From positions 37,701 through 101,700 of the forward strand of contig JAXGXY010000003.1 in the NCBI GenBank assembly GCA_040772545.1: DNA of 64,000 nucleotides, in the 5' to 3' direction. The notes beneath the pieces were generated by a model. That model was not told where the DNA came from, did not search any database, and saw nothing but the letters and a program-made list of their open reading frames with translations. Position 1 is the first letter of the stretch; each line of letters starts with the position of its first letter. Origin of the DNA: UBA1431 sp002329665. Lineage in GTDB: Bacteria > Bacillota > Clostridia > Christensenellales > UBA1431. Below, one piece after another: positions 26,189-36,003 of the stretch. A program made the position numbers and the translations under genes.

Positions 26189-26217
26189 ATACTACTCGAA
26201 AATACAGGCTTCGTCAA
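26189..26217 (-). promoter_or_regulatory. Promoter for the Moco-riboswitch operon
   Basis: TTGACG (26212-26217), 17-base spacer, TAGTAT (26189-26194) on the minus strand. Transcription would start near 26182, about 16 bases before the aptamer. It is divergent from the gntR gene. Confidence 0.65.
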
Positions 26218-26333
26218 GCTATGCGCCTCAGCATGGACAATATCGTCGTGTGTTCAAAGGATGGTTCGCCCGCAACGAAGACATTTTTTATGATACGTGT
26301 TATAATGTTATAAAATGAAAAGGCAGGATGCCC

Positions 26334-27062
26334 ATGGATGTGTCCGAGCCTCTTTATATGAGGGTAAAAAACGAGATAAAAGCCGATATCCTGAACCACA
26401 AATACCAGGTGGGCGAGCGCATCCCGTCCGAAGCGGAACTGATCCGTATCTACGGCGTGAGCAGGATCACCGTCAGGCGCGCGATACAGGAACTGGCAGA
26501 CGAGGACTTGCTCACGAAGATACACGGGTCCGGGACGTTCGTGAGCGCACCCAAACACAACCGCCATGTGGTCGGCATCCATAGTTTTACGACGGACTGC
26601 CTTGACAGCGGGATCGTGCCGCGCACCCGGATCCTCGCGCTCAACATCGTCAAGGCGACCGAGGCCGATGCCAAGGTGATCAAGGTGGCGCCCGGCGAGA
26701 AGATCGTATACCTGGAACGCCTCCGCTACGCGGACGACGAACCCGTCATCATCGAAAGGGACTATTTTCCCTTCCGGTTTTCTTCCATGCTCTGGGAAAC
26801 TGGCGCATCCCTGCAGTCCATCACGCATTTGCTCGAAGATAAGTTCAACCTGAAGGTCGGTTCTTTCGACGCGACGATCGAGATCTCGATCCCGTTTAAG
26901 CAGGACGCCAAGCTTCTCGAACTGCGTTCCAACACCCCCGTGTTGTTGGTGCGGGGATGCACCTACGACACCGACGGCATACCGCTCTACCGTTCCGTTC
27001 AGGTCCTGTCCGGGCAAAAGTTCAAAATAAACATAGCGAAGAACGTGTCCTGGGAGGGTTAG
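26334..27062 (+). CDS. GntR family (HutC/UTRA) transcriptional regulator
   Basis: The 242-residue protein has an N-terminal GntR winged helix (SEPLYMRVKNEIKADIL, GERIPSEAELIRIYGVSRITVRRAIQEL, then GSGTFV) and a C-terminal UTRA effector domain from about residue 90 (PGEKIVYLERLRYADDEPVIIERDYFP). UTRA domains sense small molecules such as sugars, amino sugars or phosphonates; the ligand is not readable here. The ATG at 26334 follows AGGCAGG. It is divergent from the Moco-type operon and could regulate it or the unlinked genes downstream. A TATAAT-like element overlaps the repeat GTTATAATGTTATAA just upstream. Confidence 0.9.
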   Translation: MDVSEPLYMRVKNEIKADILNHKYQVGERIPSEAELIRIYGVSRITVRRAIQELADEDLLTKIHGSGTFVSAPKHNRHVVGIHSFTTDCLDSGIVPRTRILALNIVKATEADAKVIKVAPGEKIVYLERLRYADDEPVIIERDYFPFRFSSMLWETGASLQSITHLLEDKFNLKVGSFDATIEISIPFKQDAKLLELRSNTPVLLVRGCTYDTDGIPLYRSVQVLSGQKFKINIAKNVSWEG

Positions 27063-27156
27063 CCCCTTCGGCGGCGAACCTCTTGCGATGACAGCTTGGC
27101 GGGATTGTCATCCGGCGAATGACGCCCGCGCGAGGCCCGGGGCTGTGGTTTGGGGG

Positions 27157-27186
27157 TTGACACCGCCGCCCAATGGCGAATAAGAT
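27157..27186 (+). promoter_or_regulatory. Promoter for the DUF2148 gene
   Basis: TTGACA (27157-27162), 18-base spacer, TAAGAT (27181-27186), about 100 bases before the ATG at 27292. Confidence 0.55.
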
Positions 27187-27291
27187 GAAACCGGATACCG
27201 ACCGTTTCCCTATTGTATGGAATACTGCGGCTGCCGGCGCGAGGCCGGACAAAAGCCGAACCATTTAAGACTTAAAAATGAGGTGACCCAA

Positions 27292-27837
27292 ATGATTTAC
27301 GACTCCAAAACAGCAGAAACCCAGGCGCTGCAGGACATCGCAAACAAAATGTGCGTCGCCGCGCGCACCGCTCCGAAAGCGCGTGGCGTCGATCACGTCC
27401 GCACCTGCGTCATCACCGGCGAAGACCTGCTCGCCGTTGCCGACGAAATGGACAGGCTGGGCCGCGAGCACGACGCCGAAGCCCTGTTCTCCCGGGACGC
27501 GCAGAACGTGCGCGACAGCGAAGCGTTGGTGGCCATCGGTTCCATATACAGCCAGCGCGGGCTCCACTTCTGCCAGTACTGCGGATTCGAAAGCTGCGCG
27601 GACTGCGCGAAGAAGGGCGGCGTATGCGTGTACGACACCGTCGACCTGGGAATCGCGCTCGGGTCCGCGGTCGCGCTCGCGGCGACTCTCTACGCGGACA
27701 ACCGCATCTTCTACACGGCGGGCAAGGCCGTGCTCTCTTTGGGCCTGCTGGACAAGGACGTAAAAATCGCCTTCTGCATCCCCATATCCGCGTGGGGGAA
27801 AAGCCCGTATTTCGACAAGAGGCTGGCGATGAAATAG
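27292..27837 (+). CDS. DUF2148 ferredoxin-like domain protein
   Basis: The 181-residue protein matches the DUF2148 family: an N-terminal alpha/beta region with MCVAARTAPKARGVDHV, a Cys cluster FCQYCGFESCADCAKKGGVC near residue 95 that could hold an Fe-S cluster, and a hydrophobic GLLDKDVKIAFCIPISAWGKSP end. The function of the family is unknown; members are frequent in anaerobes and often lie near redox genes. The ATG at 27292 follows GAGGTGA. The longer frame upstream lacks support. It appears to be transcribed alone. Confidence 0.88.
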   Translation: MIYDSKTAETQALQDIANKMCVAARTAPKARGVDHVRTCVITGEDLLAVADEMDRLGREHDAEALFSRDAQNVRDSEALVAIGSIYSQRGLHFCQYCGFESCADCAKKGGVCVYDTVDLGIALGSAVALAATLYADNRIFYTAGKAVLSLGLLDKDVKIAFCIPISAWGKSPYFDKRLAMK

Positions 27838-27880
27838 CGGAGAATGTGAAACGCCACTGTTCGTCCTGTTTATTGTTAAT

Positions 27881-27914
27881 AAGCCCATGAAAGGCGAACG
27901 CCTTTCATGGGCTT
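27881..27914 (+). terminator. Hairpin downstream of DUF2148 gene
   Basis: A perfect 16-bp stem (AAGCCCATGAAAGGCG / CGCCTTTCATGGGCTT) with a two-base gap. There is no long T-run on the plus strand, so termination strength is uncertain. The following 27915-28229 stretch holds no gene I can support. Confidence 0.55.
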
Positions 27915-28229
27915 GTCACTCCCTATGGCGGCGGTCCTGCGCGCCTAACTGTGAGGATGAAAGGCGCTCATAAGCGCCGTTATTCCTGCACACAGGCCCG
28001 GTGGAATTGAACTGAACGGACAGCAAAAAAACCGCAGGAAAGCTTGCCCCCTGGCTTGACAATCGGCAGATAGCCGTTTCACAATTCGCGTCCTCCGCGA
28101 ACCGTGAATAATCCGGACTTTCCACATATTTTTTGTTAATATGCTGAACATACGAGGCGCGGGAGGGCGCGACAATCTTCATGGGGGGGATGGTGATGCT
28201 ATGCCGGATTACCCCTGAAAATAACAGAT

Positions 28230-28445
28230 TTGATAACCGACGACTTTATCAGGAAACACTCAGGATTCGCTACGCTCATAGATTTCTTCGAGGCAAGCCC
28301 GTCGTCGATGACGGACGCCCTGATGACCGACGAACCTCAGGACCCGCCCTTTGAAGCTTTTGTTCGGTCCTGCACATGTTTTAACTCCTGGGGAGACTTG
28401 GTGACCGCGGCGCTGAACGACTATATTGCGCGTACGTACGGCTGA
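28230..28445 (+). CDS. Small hypothetical protein
   Basis: A 71-residue frame starting at TTG with no clear ribosome site, acidic and without signal or membrane segment. The central stretch DALMTDEPQDPPFEAFVRSC and the C-terminal WGDLVTAALNDYIARTYG look like a folded helical piece rather than random frame. A hairpin with a short T-rich tail follows 22 bases later. No family was recognised. It could also be the end of a decayed gene. Confidence 0.35.
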   Translation: MITDDFIRKHSGFATLIDFFEASPSSMTDALMTDEPQDPPFEAFVRSCTCFNSWGDLVTAALNDYIARTYG

Positions 28446-28466
28446 GAAACATCCGCGCCTTCCTTT

Positions 28467-28493
28467 GCGGCCTTTGCTAGAGGCCGCTATTTC
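28467..28493 (+). terminator. Candidate intrinsic terminator
   Basis: GCGGCCT / AGGCCGC stem with a seven-base loop followed by TATTTCC. It is short but GC-rich, at the end of the small ORF and before mtnA. Confidence 0.5.
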
Positions 28494-28732
28494 CTTCCCA
28501 AACACGCCGATAATTGATGTATGCTAAAAAAAGGCCTCCCAAACAAGAAGCGCCAGGCGTCGTTTTTTGAAAATGCCCGCGCGACTACGTATAGGGCCTG
28601 TACCGGGCGCGCGCCGTCTGGTATGATGAAAGCATGAGCGGGCCGCGTCCTGTAAAGGATTGTTTTCTTCCCCCGGGAAAAATGAAGGGCGGGCGGCCCT
28701 GCCGGCACAATGCTCAATACGGAGGCAAGCGG

Positions 28733-29785
28733 ATGATACGGGCGTTTACCTATTCGGACAGGATACTAACGCTCCTCGACCAGACGCGGCTGCCATCCCG
28801 GACGGCGTATGTGACAGCCACAACCGTGGAGGAGGTATGCGACGCGATCCGTACGATGAAGGTGCGGGGCGCGCCCGCGATAGGCATCTGTGCGGCGTAC
28901 GGGCTGGCGATAGCCGCGCACGCGGCGCCGAAAACGGGCTACGGCGCGTTCATGGCGGCGTTTGGCAGGGCCGCGGACCGGCTCGCGTCGTCCAGGCCCA
29001 CGGCGGTCAACCTCTTCTGGGCGATCGAGCGCATGACCGCGAAAGCCGCGAAGCTCAAAGGCCGCCCGCCGGCCGAGATCGTTCGCGCGCTGGAAGCCGA
29101 GGCCCGCCTGATCGAAGAGGAGGACCTTTCCATCAACCGCGCGATCGGCGAAAACCTCCTGGGGCTCCTCGGCGACGGCGCCACGGTCCTGACGCACTGC
29201 AACGCGGGCATACTGGCGACGTCGGGCTACGGCACCGCCCTCGCCCCCGTCTACCTTGCGAAGGAACGCGGCATGAACATACGCGTTTATGCCGACGAGA
29301 CGCGCCCGCTCCTTCAGGGGGCGCGTCTCACGGCCTACGAACTCAGGCAAAGCGGCGTGGACGTGACGCTCATCTGCGACGGCATGGCCGCCGCAGTGAT
29401 GGCGAAGGGGATCATCGACGCCGTCGTGGTCGGGTGCGACAGGGTGGCGGCCAACGGAGACACAGCCAACAAGATCGGCACCTTCGGCCTGTCCGTCCTG
29501 GCCAAACACTTCGGCGTCCCGATGTACGTCGCTGCCCCCACGCCCACGATCGACCTCGGGTGCGCGACGGGGCGCGACATCCCGATCGAGGAAAGAGATG
29601 AAAGCGAGGTCACCTGCGGTTTCGGCGTGAGGACCGCGCCGGAGGGCGTAAAGGTTTACAACCCCGCTTTCGACGTGACGCCGTGGGAGCACATCACCTC
29701 GATCGTCACCGAAACGGGCATCGCCTGCCCGCCCTACGGTGAGCGCCTGAAAGCGTTGACCGGGCGCGCGCGCGGACAGCGTTAG
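28733..29785 (+). CDS. mtnA: S-methyl-5-thioribose-1-phosphate isomerase (MtnA/eIF2B-like)
   Basis: The 350-residue protein opens every MTA salvage route by converting 5-methylthioribose-1-phosphate (or 5-deoxyribose-1-phosphate) to the ribulose. Motifs: MKVRGAPAIGICAAYGLA near residue 42 with the catalytic Arg-Gly-Ala-Pro, THCNAGILATSGYGTA near 158 with the catalytic Cys, DETRPLLQGARLTAYEL near 192 and the catalytic Asp in VVGCDRVAANGDTANKIG near 237. The ATG at 28733 follows ACGGAGG; the longer frame upstream lacks this. It forms an operon with the class II aldolase 21 bases downstream. Confidence 0.95.
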   Translation: MIRAFTYSDRILTLLDQTRLPSRTAYVTATTVEEVCDAIRTMKVRGAPAIGICAAYGLAIAAHAAPKTGYGAFMAAFGRAADRLASSRPTAVNLFWAIERMTAKAAKLKGRPPAEIVRALEAEARLIEEEDLSINRAIGENLLGLLGDGATVLTHCNAGILATSGYGTALAPVYLAKERGMNIRVYADETRPLLQGARLTAYELRQSGVDVTLICDGMAAAVMAKGIIDAVVVGCDRVAANGDTANKIGTFGLSVLAKHFGVPMYVAAPTPTIDLGCATGRDIPIEERDESEVTCGFGVRTAPEGVKVYNPAFDVTPWEHITSIVTETGIACPPYGERLKALTGRARGQR

Positions 29786-29806
29786 ATAGCGTAAGGAGGA
29801 CCTTTA

Positions 29807-30460
29807 ATGGCAGACGAAACGAGATTGCGCGAAGAGATCGTAGAAGCGGGGAAACGCCTCTATAAAAAAGGTTTCGTGGCCGCAAACGACGGCAACGTCT
29901 CCGTCCGGCTGGACGGCGGACGTATCCTCATCACGCCGTCGGGGGTCTGCAAAGGCGATATGGACCCCGGCATGATGGTGGTGGTGGACGGGGACGGGAA
30001 GGTGCTGTCGGGCCGTCTCAGGCCTTCGTCCGAAATGAAGATGCATCTGGCCGTTTACAGGATAAGGGACGACGTTAGGGCCATCGTGCACGCGCATCCT
30101 CCGAAGGCGACCGCGTTCGCGGTGGCCGGCCTTCCGCTGGACAAGCTGACCCTGCCCGAGGTGGTCTTTTCGTTGGGAAGGGTCGCGTTTTCCGAATACG
30201 GCACCCCTTCAACGAAGCAGGTGCCGGAAGCCGTGGTCCGTGTCATAGGGGACGCGGGCGCGGTGCTGCTGGCCAACCACGGCGCCCTGACCGTAGGGGC
30301 GGGCGTGATGGACGCCTATTTCAGGATGGAGACGCTCGAACACTTCGCCGCGATCACGCTCTATGCCCGGCTGCTCGGCGGCGAAAGGGAGTTAAGCCCG
30401 AAGGAGGAAGGCGAGCTAATCCGCATCCGGCGCGACGTGTTCGGGAAAACGGACGGCTGA
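29807..30460 (+). CDS. Class II aldolase/fuculose-phosphate aldolase family, probable DHAP-shunt aldolase
   Basis: The 217-residue protein has the zinc class II aldolase pattern: VAANDGNVSVRLDGGRILITPSG, the catalytic Glu in SSEMKMHLAVY near residue 73, zinc His pair in VHAHPPKA near 92-94 and a third His in LANHGALTVG near 153. Relatives include L-fuculose-1-phosphate aldolase and the Ald2 enzyme that splits 5-methylthioribulose- or 5-deoxyribulose-1-phosphate into DHAP and an aldehyde. Because mtnA is directly upstream and no mtnB-D genes are present, the DHAP-shunt activity is the best inference. Confidence 0.88.
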   Translation: MADETRLREEIVEAGKRLYKKGFVAANDGNVSVRLDGGRILITPSGVCKGDMDPGMMVVVDGDGKVLSGRLRPSSEMKMHLAVYRIRDDVRAIVHAHPPKATAFAVAGLPLDKLTLPEVVFSLGRVAFSEYGTPSTKQVPEAVVRVIGDAGAVLLANHGALTVGAGVMDAYFRMETLEHFAAITLYARLLGGERELSPKEEGELIRIRRDVFGKTDG

Positions 30461-30489
30461 TGCTCATCGGAGGAAAGGGGAATCCGGAG

Positions 30490-31180
30490 ATGAGGAAAAA
30501 ATCCGCAAAGACGTTTGCGGCCCTTGTGGCGCTAATCATGGTCCCCGCCCTTATGACGGGCTGCCTTGTGGAAGGGCCGGCCGACGTGCCGTCCCCGTCC
30601 GCCCCGGCCACCGCGACTTTAACGCTATCTCCCCTGCCCACGGCCGCCTTGCCGACCGCCGCTCCCACACCTGCCCCGACCCCTGCGGCGGCCACGACGC
30701 CCGACGCCGCGCAAAAAGCGCTGCTGGTCCAGATCAGGGCGGAAGCCGAAAAGGGGAAGACGATCAACTGCGAATACCCGCTCAAGTCCAACATGACCGC
30801 GATCGAGGACGACTGGGGCGCGCCGGACTTTTCGGAGTACGTCGCGGCCGCGAAGGGGGAGTACGCGCTCTACGAAACGCGCGATACGGCTTTCGGGTTC
30901 AACAAGGGGGCGCAGGTGTTCGAGGTGCGCTCCTTCGACGAACGGCTCGGGCAGCTGCGGCTTTCTGCGGTGAAAAACGAGTACGGCGCCCCCCCCGCAC
31001 GAAGCCGCGACGCCCACGGACATGATCATCGGGTACTACGCCGGCGCGGAATACAGGCTCCTGCTCGTGTTCCCGAAACCGACACCAGAAGATTCCGACC
31101 CGCTGCTCGACCACTACTCGGTCTTTTACCCGGCAGGAACCGTGAACATGATGGCGGACGACCCCGGCCGCGAATGGTGA
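30490..31180 (+). pseudogene. YjgB-like (DUF4309) lipoprotein with a C8-tract frameshift
   Basis: The frame begins MRKKSAKTFAALVALIMV with lipobox LMTGC, then a Pro/Thr/Ala linker. The DUF4309 body includes KTINCEYPLKSNMTAIEDDWG and YALYETRDTAFGFNKGAQVFEVRS. At a run of eight C (30989-30996) the frame breaks; with seven C it would continue through MIIGYYAGAEYRLLLVF and VFYPAGTVNMMADDPGREW to the TGA at 31178, the normal DUF4309 ending. YjgB of Bacillus is a secreted protein of unknown role. One-base slippage, phase variation or a sequencing error are all possible. It follows the aldolase by 29 bases. Confidence 0.75.
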
Positions 31181-31454
31181 GGTTAAAAGCCGAGGCATCG
31201 CTTCGGTTTGCCCAGGTTTTTCGCTTCGCGCCCCGAGGCCGGCAGATTGCATGGGCGAGAAGTTTGGTTATTGAATAAATCCATAATACGCTGAATCCGG
31301 TCGGTCGGGGGTTGGTTTATCCGTGTAAAGCAATATTCTCCCCGCATTCAAACAAAAACCCTGCCCTTTTTACATATTATGATGCGTTCGCCACGATTGG
31401 ACACCGTTTTCTGTCCGCGGGTCCGCAGCCGGAAAGATTATTAAAAAATTTTAG

Positions 31455-31468
31455 TAGAAACGGTTGCA
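31455..31468 (+). promoter_or_regulatory. Candidate CcpA cre site
   Basis: TAGAAACGGTTGCA matches the catabolite-responsive element consensus at 11 of 14 positions and overlaps the glpK -35 box, a position suited to repression by CcpA. The 31181-31454 stretch before it contains no supported gene. Confidence 0.35.
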
Positions 31469-31492
31469 TTTTCCACATGGAGCTTATATAAT
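31464..31492 (+). promoter_or_regulatory. glpK promoter
   Basis: TTGCAT (31464-31469), 17-base spacer, perfect TATAAT (31487-31492). Transcription from here gives a leader of about 315 bases before glpK that includes an intrinsic terminator. Confidence 0.7.
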
Positions 31493-31577
31493 TTATGGTA
31501 CATACATAGATATAGTCGCATAAATTCAGTAAATGCATAATATAACTGATAAAGGGACGTATAAGGCTGAGAAAAGA

Positions 31578-31620
31578 GAGCCTCATTTAGCATCGCTAAT
31601 GAGAGGTTTTTGTGTTTTTT
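31578..31620 (+). terminator. Leader terminator of glpK, probable GlpP antitermination target
   Basis: A hairpin (CCTCATTTAGC / GCTAATGAGAGG with an ATC loop and one bulge) is followed by TTTTTGTGTTTTTTT, a strong intrinsic terminator inside the glpK leader, about 85 bases after the promoter. In Bacillus, GlpP with glycerol-3-phosphate prevents termination at such leader terminators, and a glpP gene follows glpK here. Confidence 0.75.
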
Positions 31621-31814
31621 TCGGCTGGACCGTCTTTTTTGGTGAAAAATTCTAACTCTCATCTCACCTCCATAAGGCAAATCCAAAGAGCGTATTAGGC
31701 ACAAAACCTCGAATACAGCCAAGGGCAACAAGGCGCCCCTCCACCATGATACGATAGATATCGGGGGTAACCCCGTATTATGGCACCGCAACCCAAATCA
31801 AAGGAGGTATTTCA

Positions 31815-33308
<1,494 letters not shown>

Positions 33309-33590
33309 ACGTCACTTAGCGCCCGGCTCTGCTGCACGTCCGGCAGATACTGTGGGTATCTCCGGGCAAAACGTTCGTTAGTGGCGGGCGCGGCAGGTAC
33401 CGATCCGTTGGGGTGAAAGTCTTGCCGCGCCTGTTATACAGAAGATGCACAAAACAAGAAGCTTTTCGGGGTTTCCGGCTTGCATCCGTGCCGGCCGGTC
33501 TCCGACCGGTGGTCCAGCTCCGTTCAAATGCTTTGCTCCGGCCCGCCGGAGCGTGATAGGAATACGGCAGACCATAAGCCGGCGCGCCAT

Positions 33591-33619
33591 TTGACGCGGT
33601 GACCGGCTTTGTTTACAAT
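33591..33619 (+). promoter_or_regulatory. glpP promoter
   Basis: TTGACG (33591-33596), 17-base spacer, TACAAT (33614-33619), about 70 bases before glpP. The 33309-33590 gap also holds a GCTCCGG / CCGGAGC hairpin without a T-run; no gene is supported there. Confidence 0.65.
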
Positions 33620-33686
33620 AAAAAGCTGACGCAACTTTCGGGCAACGCGCTTGCGAGCTGTTACCGGCGCAAAGGAGGGTTTTTGC

Positions 33687-34268
33687 TTGATCAAAAACGT
33701 ATACGAACTGGTGGACATCCTGATTAAAAACCCCGTTATCGCCGCCCTCCGAAACGGAGACATGGTTACGCGCGTACTCGAATCCGACGCAAAAGTCGTT
33801 TTTATGCTCTTTGGCAGTATCGGCGAGTTGGAACGGCAGTGCGAAAAACTCTACAACGCGGGCAAGGTGTTTTTCCTGCACGTCGACCTGATCGACGGCC
33901 TGCGCCCGGATCCTGTGGGCGTGCGTTACATCGCGTCAACGCTAAAGCCCACGGGGATCATCACGACCAAGGGCGCATGCGTGCGCATGGCCCACGATAC
34001 CGGCCTTTTCGCGATCCAGCGCGTGTTCATGCTCGACTCCTCGGCGCTTCGTTCCGGCGTGCAGAACGTGGTGTCCTGCCGCCCCGACCTCGTCGAGATC
34101 CTCCCCGGCGCCTCCGCCAAGGTGCTCAGCATCGCAAAGCAGCAATTCACCCTGCCCATGATCGCAGGCGGCCTCATCATCACCAAGGAAGACGTATACT
34201 CCGCCCTAGGCGCCGGCGTAATCGCCGTCTCCACGAGCTGCGAGGAGCTCTGGTGCATGGACAAATAA
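33687..34268 (+). CDS. glpP: Glycerol-3-phosphate-responsive antiterminator
   Basis: GlpP binds leader RNA in the presence of glycerol-3-phosphate and lets transcription pass a terminator. The 193-residue TIM-barrel-like protein has NPVIAALRNGD near residue 15, FFLHVDLIDGLRPDPVGVRYI near 60, GIITTKGACVRMA, RVFMLDSSALRSG and PGASAKVLSIAKQ, all characteristic of the family. The best start is the TTG at 33687, eight to nine bases after AAAGGAGGG; the upstream frame is not supported. It lies downstream of its likely target glpK with its own promoter. Confidence 0.93.
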   Translation: MIKNVYELVDILIKNPVIAALRNGDMVTRVLESDAKVVFMLFGSIGELERQCEKLYNAGKVFFLHVDLIDGLRPDPVGVRYIASTLKPTGIITTKGACVRMAHDTGLFAIQRVFMLDSSALRSGVQNVVSCRPDLVEILPGASAKVLSIAKQQFTLPMIAGGLIITKEDVYSALGAGVIAVSTSCEELWCMDK

Positions 34269-34710
34269 CCCGGCGTCGCCCATTCGGCTATCGCGTGATT
34301 CCCGCTTTGAGGGAACGAACGCGCTGGCCGTTTTATATATTAAGCCTGAAGACCGGCGGCCCCCGGCGTGTTTACGGTCAGGAGAACCAATGCCTGTATG
34401 TATTCGTACGCATATTTATAATGACGGCAGAGCTGGAGGCGGACGCCGCTTTGTCCCGACCGCCGCCGGCTGCTTCGCCGAAAAACTGAACGTTCGGTTA
34501 TGTATCGCGGTTCTGACGCAGGGGTGTTGGCCTTTTGCATAACACCCGGGCAAATCGCGATACCGGTTTCAACGCCCCGTATCGGGGGTAAAGTATTAAT
34601 GGCCGGTTGTCTTTTTTTGTGCCGGTCGGTTCTATATGTTACGGCACGGCCGGGCAAGGCGCCCTCGTTTTCAATTTTTGGATAAAAACCGACAATATAC
34701 ATTAAATAAT
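34269..34710. other. Intergenic stretch, nothing supported
   Basis: About 440 bases between glpP and the exopolysaccharide promoter. Only short frames occur (the longest plus-strand one is 61 codons, at 34500-34685, without ribosome site or domain). I see no clear terminator for glpP and no structured RNA I can name. Confidence 0.6.
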
Positions 34711-34739
34711 TTGAAAAGCCTGCCGATATGAACTATACT
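34711..34739 (+). promoter_or_regulatory. Promoter of the exopolysaccharide operon
   Basis: TTGAAA (34711-34716), 17-base spacer, TATACT (34734-34739), 83 bases before the first gene. It is the only good promoter seen ahead of the long run of plus-strand genes that ends at 52148. Confidence 0.7.
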
Positions 34740-34821
34740 GGATTTATGGTCGGGAATATTCCTTTGGCCGTGCAATTCAGCCGATTCGGCGTTTCGGCAT
34801 CGGGCAGATCAGTGGTGGAAA

Positions 34822-35958
34822 ATGCGAGCGACGGGCACTAGGGTGTATCTGTCTCCCCCGCATATGAACGGCGGGGAGATGAAATATATCCATCGGGCAT
34901 TCGAGAGCAACTGGATAGCGCCGCTCGGCGAGAACGTGGACGAGTTCGAACGGTCGGTGCGGGAATATATCGGCGTGCCGCAGGCGGTCGCGCTGAGTTC
35001 GGGGACGGCTGCGATACACCTCGCGCTCCGTTACTTGGGCGTCGGCCCGCATGACGTCGTTTTCTGCTCGGACGTCACGTTTGCGGCAAGCTGCAACCCG
35101 ATCCGTTATTTGCAGGCCGAGCCCGTCTTCATAGACTGCGACGAAGAAAGCTGGTGCATGTCCCCCAAGCTGCTGGCCCGGGCGCTCCACGATCACAGGC
35201 GGGCGGGAAACCTCCCGAAAGCGGTCGTGGTCGTGGACCTGTACGGACTGCCGGCGGATTACGGGCGCATCCTCCCTGTTTGTGAAGAATTCGGCGTACC
35301 GGTCCTCGAAGACGCGGCGGAGGCGCTCGGGTCCTCCTACAGGGGGCGTATGTGCGGCTCGTTCGGGGACATCGGGGTGCTCTCGTTCAACGCGAACAAG
35401 CTTATCACCACTTCCGGGGGCGGCATGGTCCTCGCCGGCGAGGCGGCCGCCAAGAAGATAAAATACTGGGCGACGCAGGCCCGTGAGAAGGCGCGTCACT
35501 ACGAACACAGGGAGATCGGCTACAACTACCGCCTGTCCAACATCTGCGCCGGCATCGGCCGCGGGCAGATGGAAACGGTCGACGCCTTCGTGCAGGCCAG
35601 GCGCGGGATATACGACAGGTACGTTAAGGCGCTGTTTGACCTGCCGGTGTCGTTTTATCCGCACATCGACGGGGCCGGACCCAACTGCTGGCTGACCGTG
35701 ATGACCATGGAAGCCGGCTGCGGCGTGAGCCCGGACACGATCATCGACGCGCTCGAGCGGGAAAACGTCGAGGCGCGCCCCTTCTGGAAACCGATGCACA
35801 TGCAGCCTGTCTATGAAGGCAGCGTTTTTTACCATGAGCCGGGGAAGGCGTCCGTGGGAGAGCGCCTGTTCGCATCCTCCGTGTGCCTGCCATCGGGATC
35901 GGCGATGACGCAGGACGTGCAGGATGAGATCGTAAAAATCGTCAGGGGCTGTTTTTAA
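34822..35958 (+). CDS. DegT/DnrJ/EryC1 family sugar aminotransferase
   Basis: The 378-residue PLP enzyme transfers an amino group to a nucleotide-linked keto sugar. It opens with TRVYLSPPHMNGGEMKYIHRAFESNWIAPLG, like EpsN/PglE aminotransferases that make UDP-bacillosamine-type sugars. Motifs: LSSGTAAIHLAL near residue 55, VVVVDLYGLPADY, LEDAAEALGSSYRG near 170 and the PLP Lys in SFNANKLITTSGGGM near 195. The CapD-like dehydratase downstream would provide its 4-keto substrate. First gene of the exopolysaccharide operon. Confidence 0.92.
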   Translation: MRATGTRVYLSPPHMNGGEMKYIHRAFESNWIAPLGENVDEFERSVREYIGVPQAVALSSGTAAIHLALRYLGVGPHDVVFCSDVTFAASCNPIRYLQAEPVFIDCDEESWCMSPKLLARALHDHRRAGNLPKAVVVVDLYGLPADYGRILPVCEEFGVPVLEDAAEALGSSYRGRMCGSFGDIGVLSFNANKLITTSGGGMVLAGEAAAKKIKYWATQAREKARHYEHREIGYNYRLSNICAGIGRGQMETVDAFVQARRGIYDRYVKALFDLPVSFYPHIDGAGPNCWLTVMTMEAGCGVSPDTIIDALERENVEARPFWKPMHMQPVYEGSVFYHEPGKASVGERLFASSVCLPSGSAMTQDVQDEIVKIVRGCF

Positions 35959-36003
35959 TAAGGCGGCTGTTAAATGAGCAAAACTGCGGTCCGAGGTGGT
36001 TTT

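Noticed and set aside
27930..28180. Minus-strand frames in the gap after DUF2148
   Set aside because: Two overlapping frames without ribosome site or conserved pattern.
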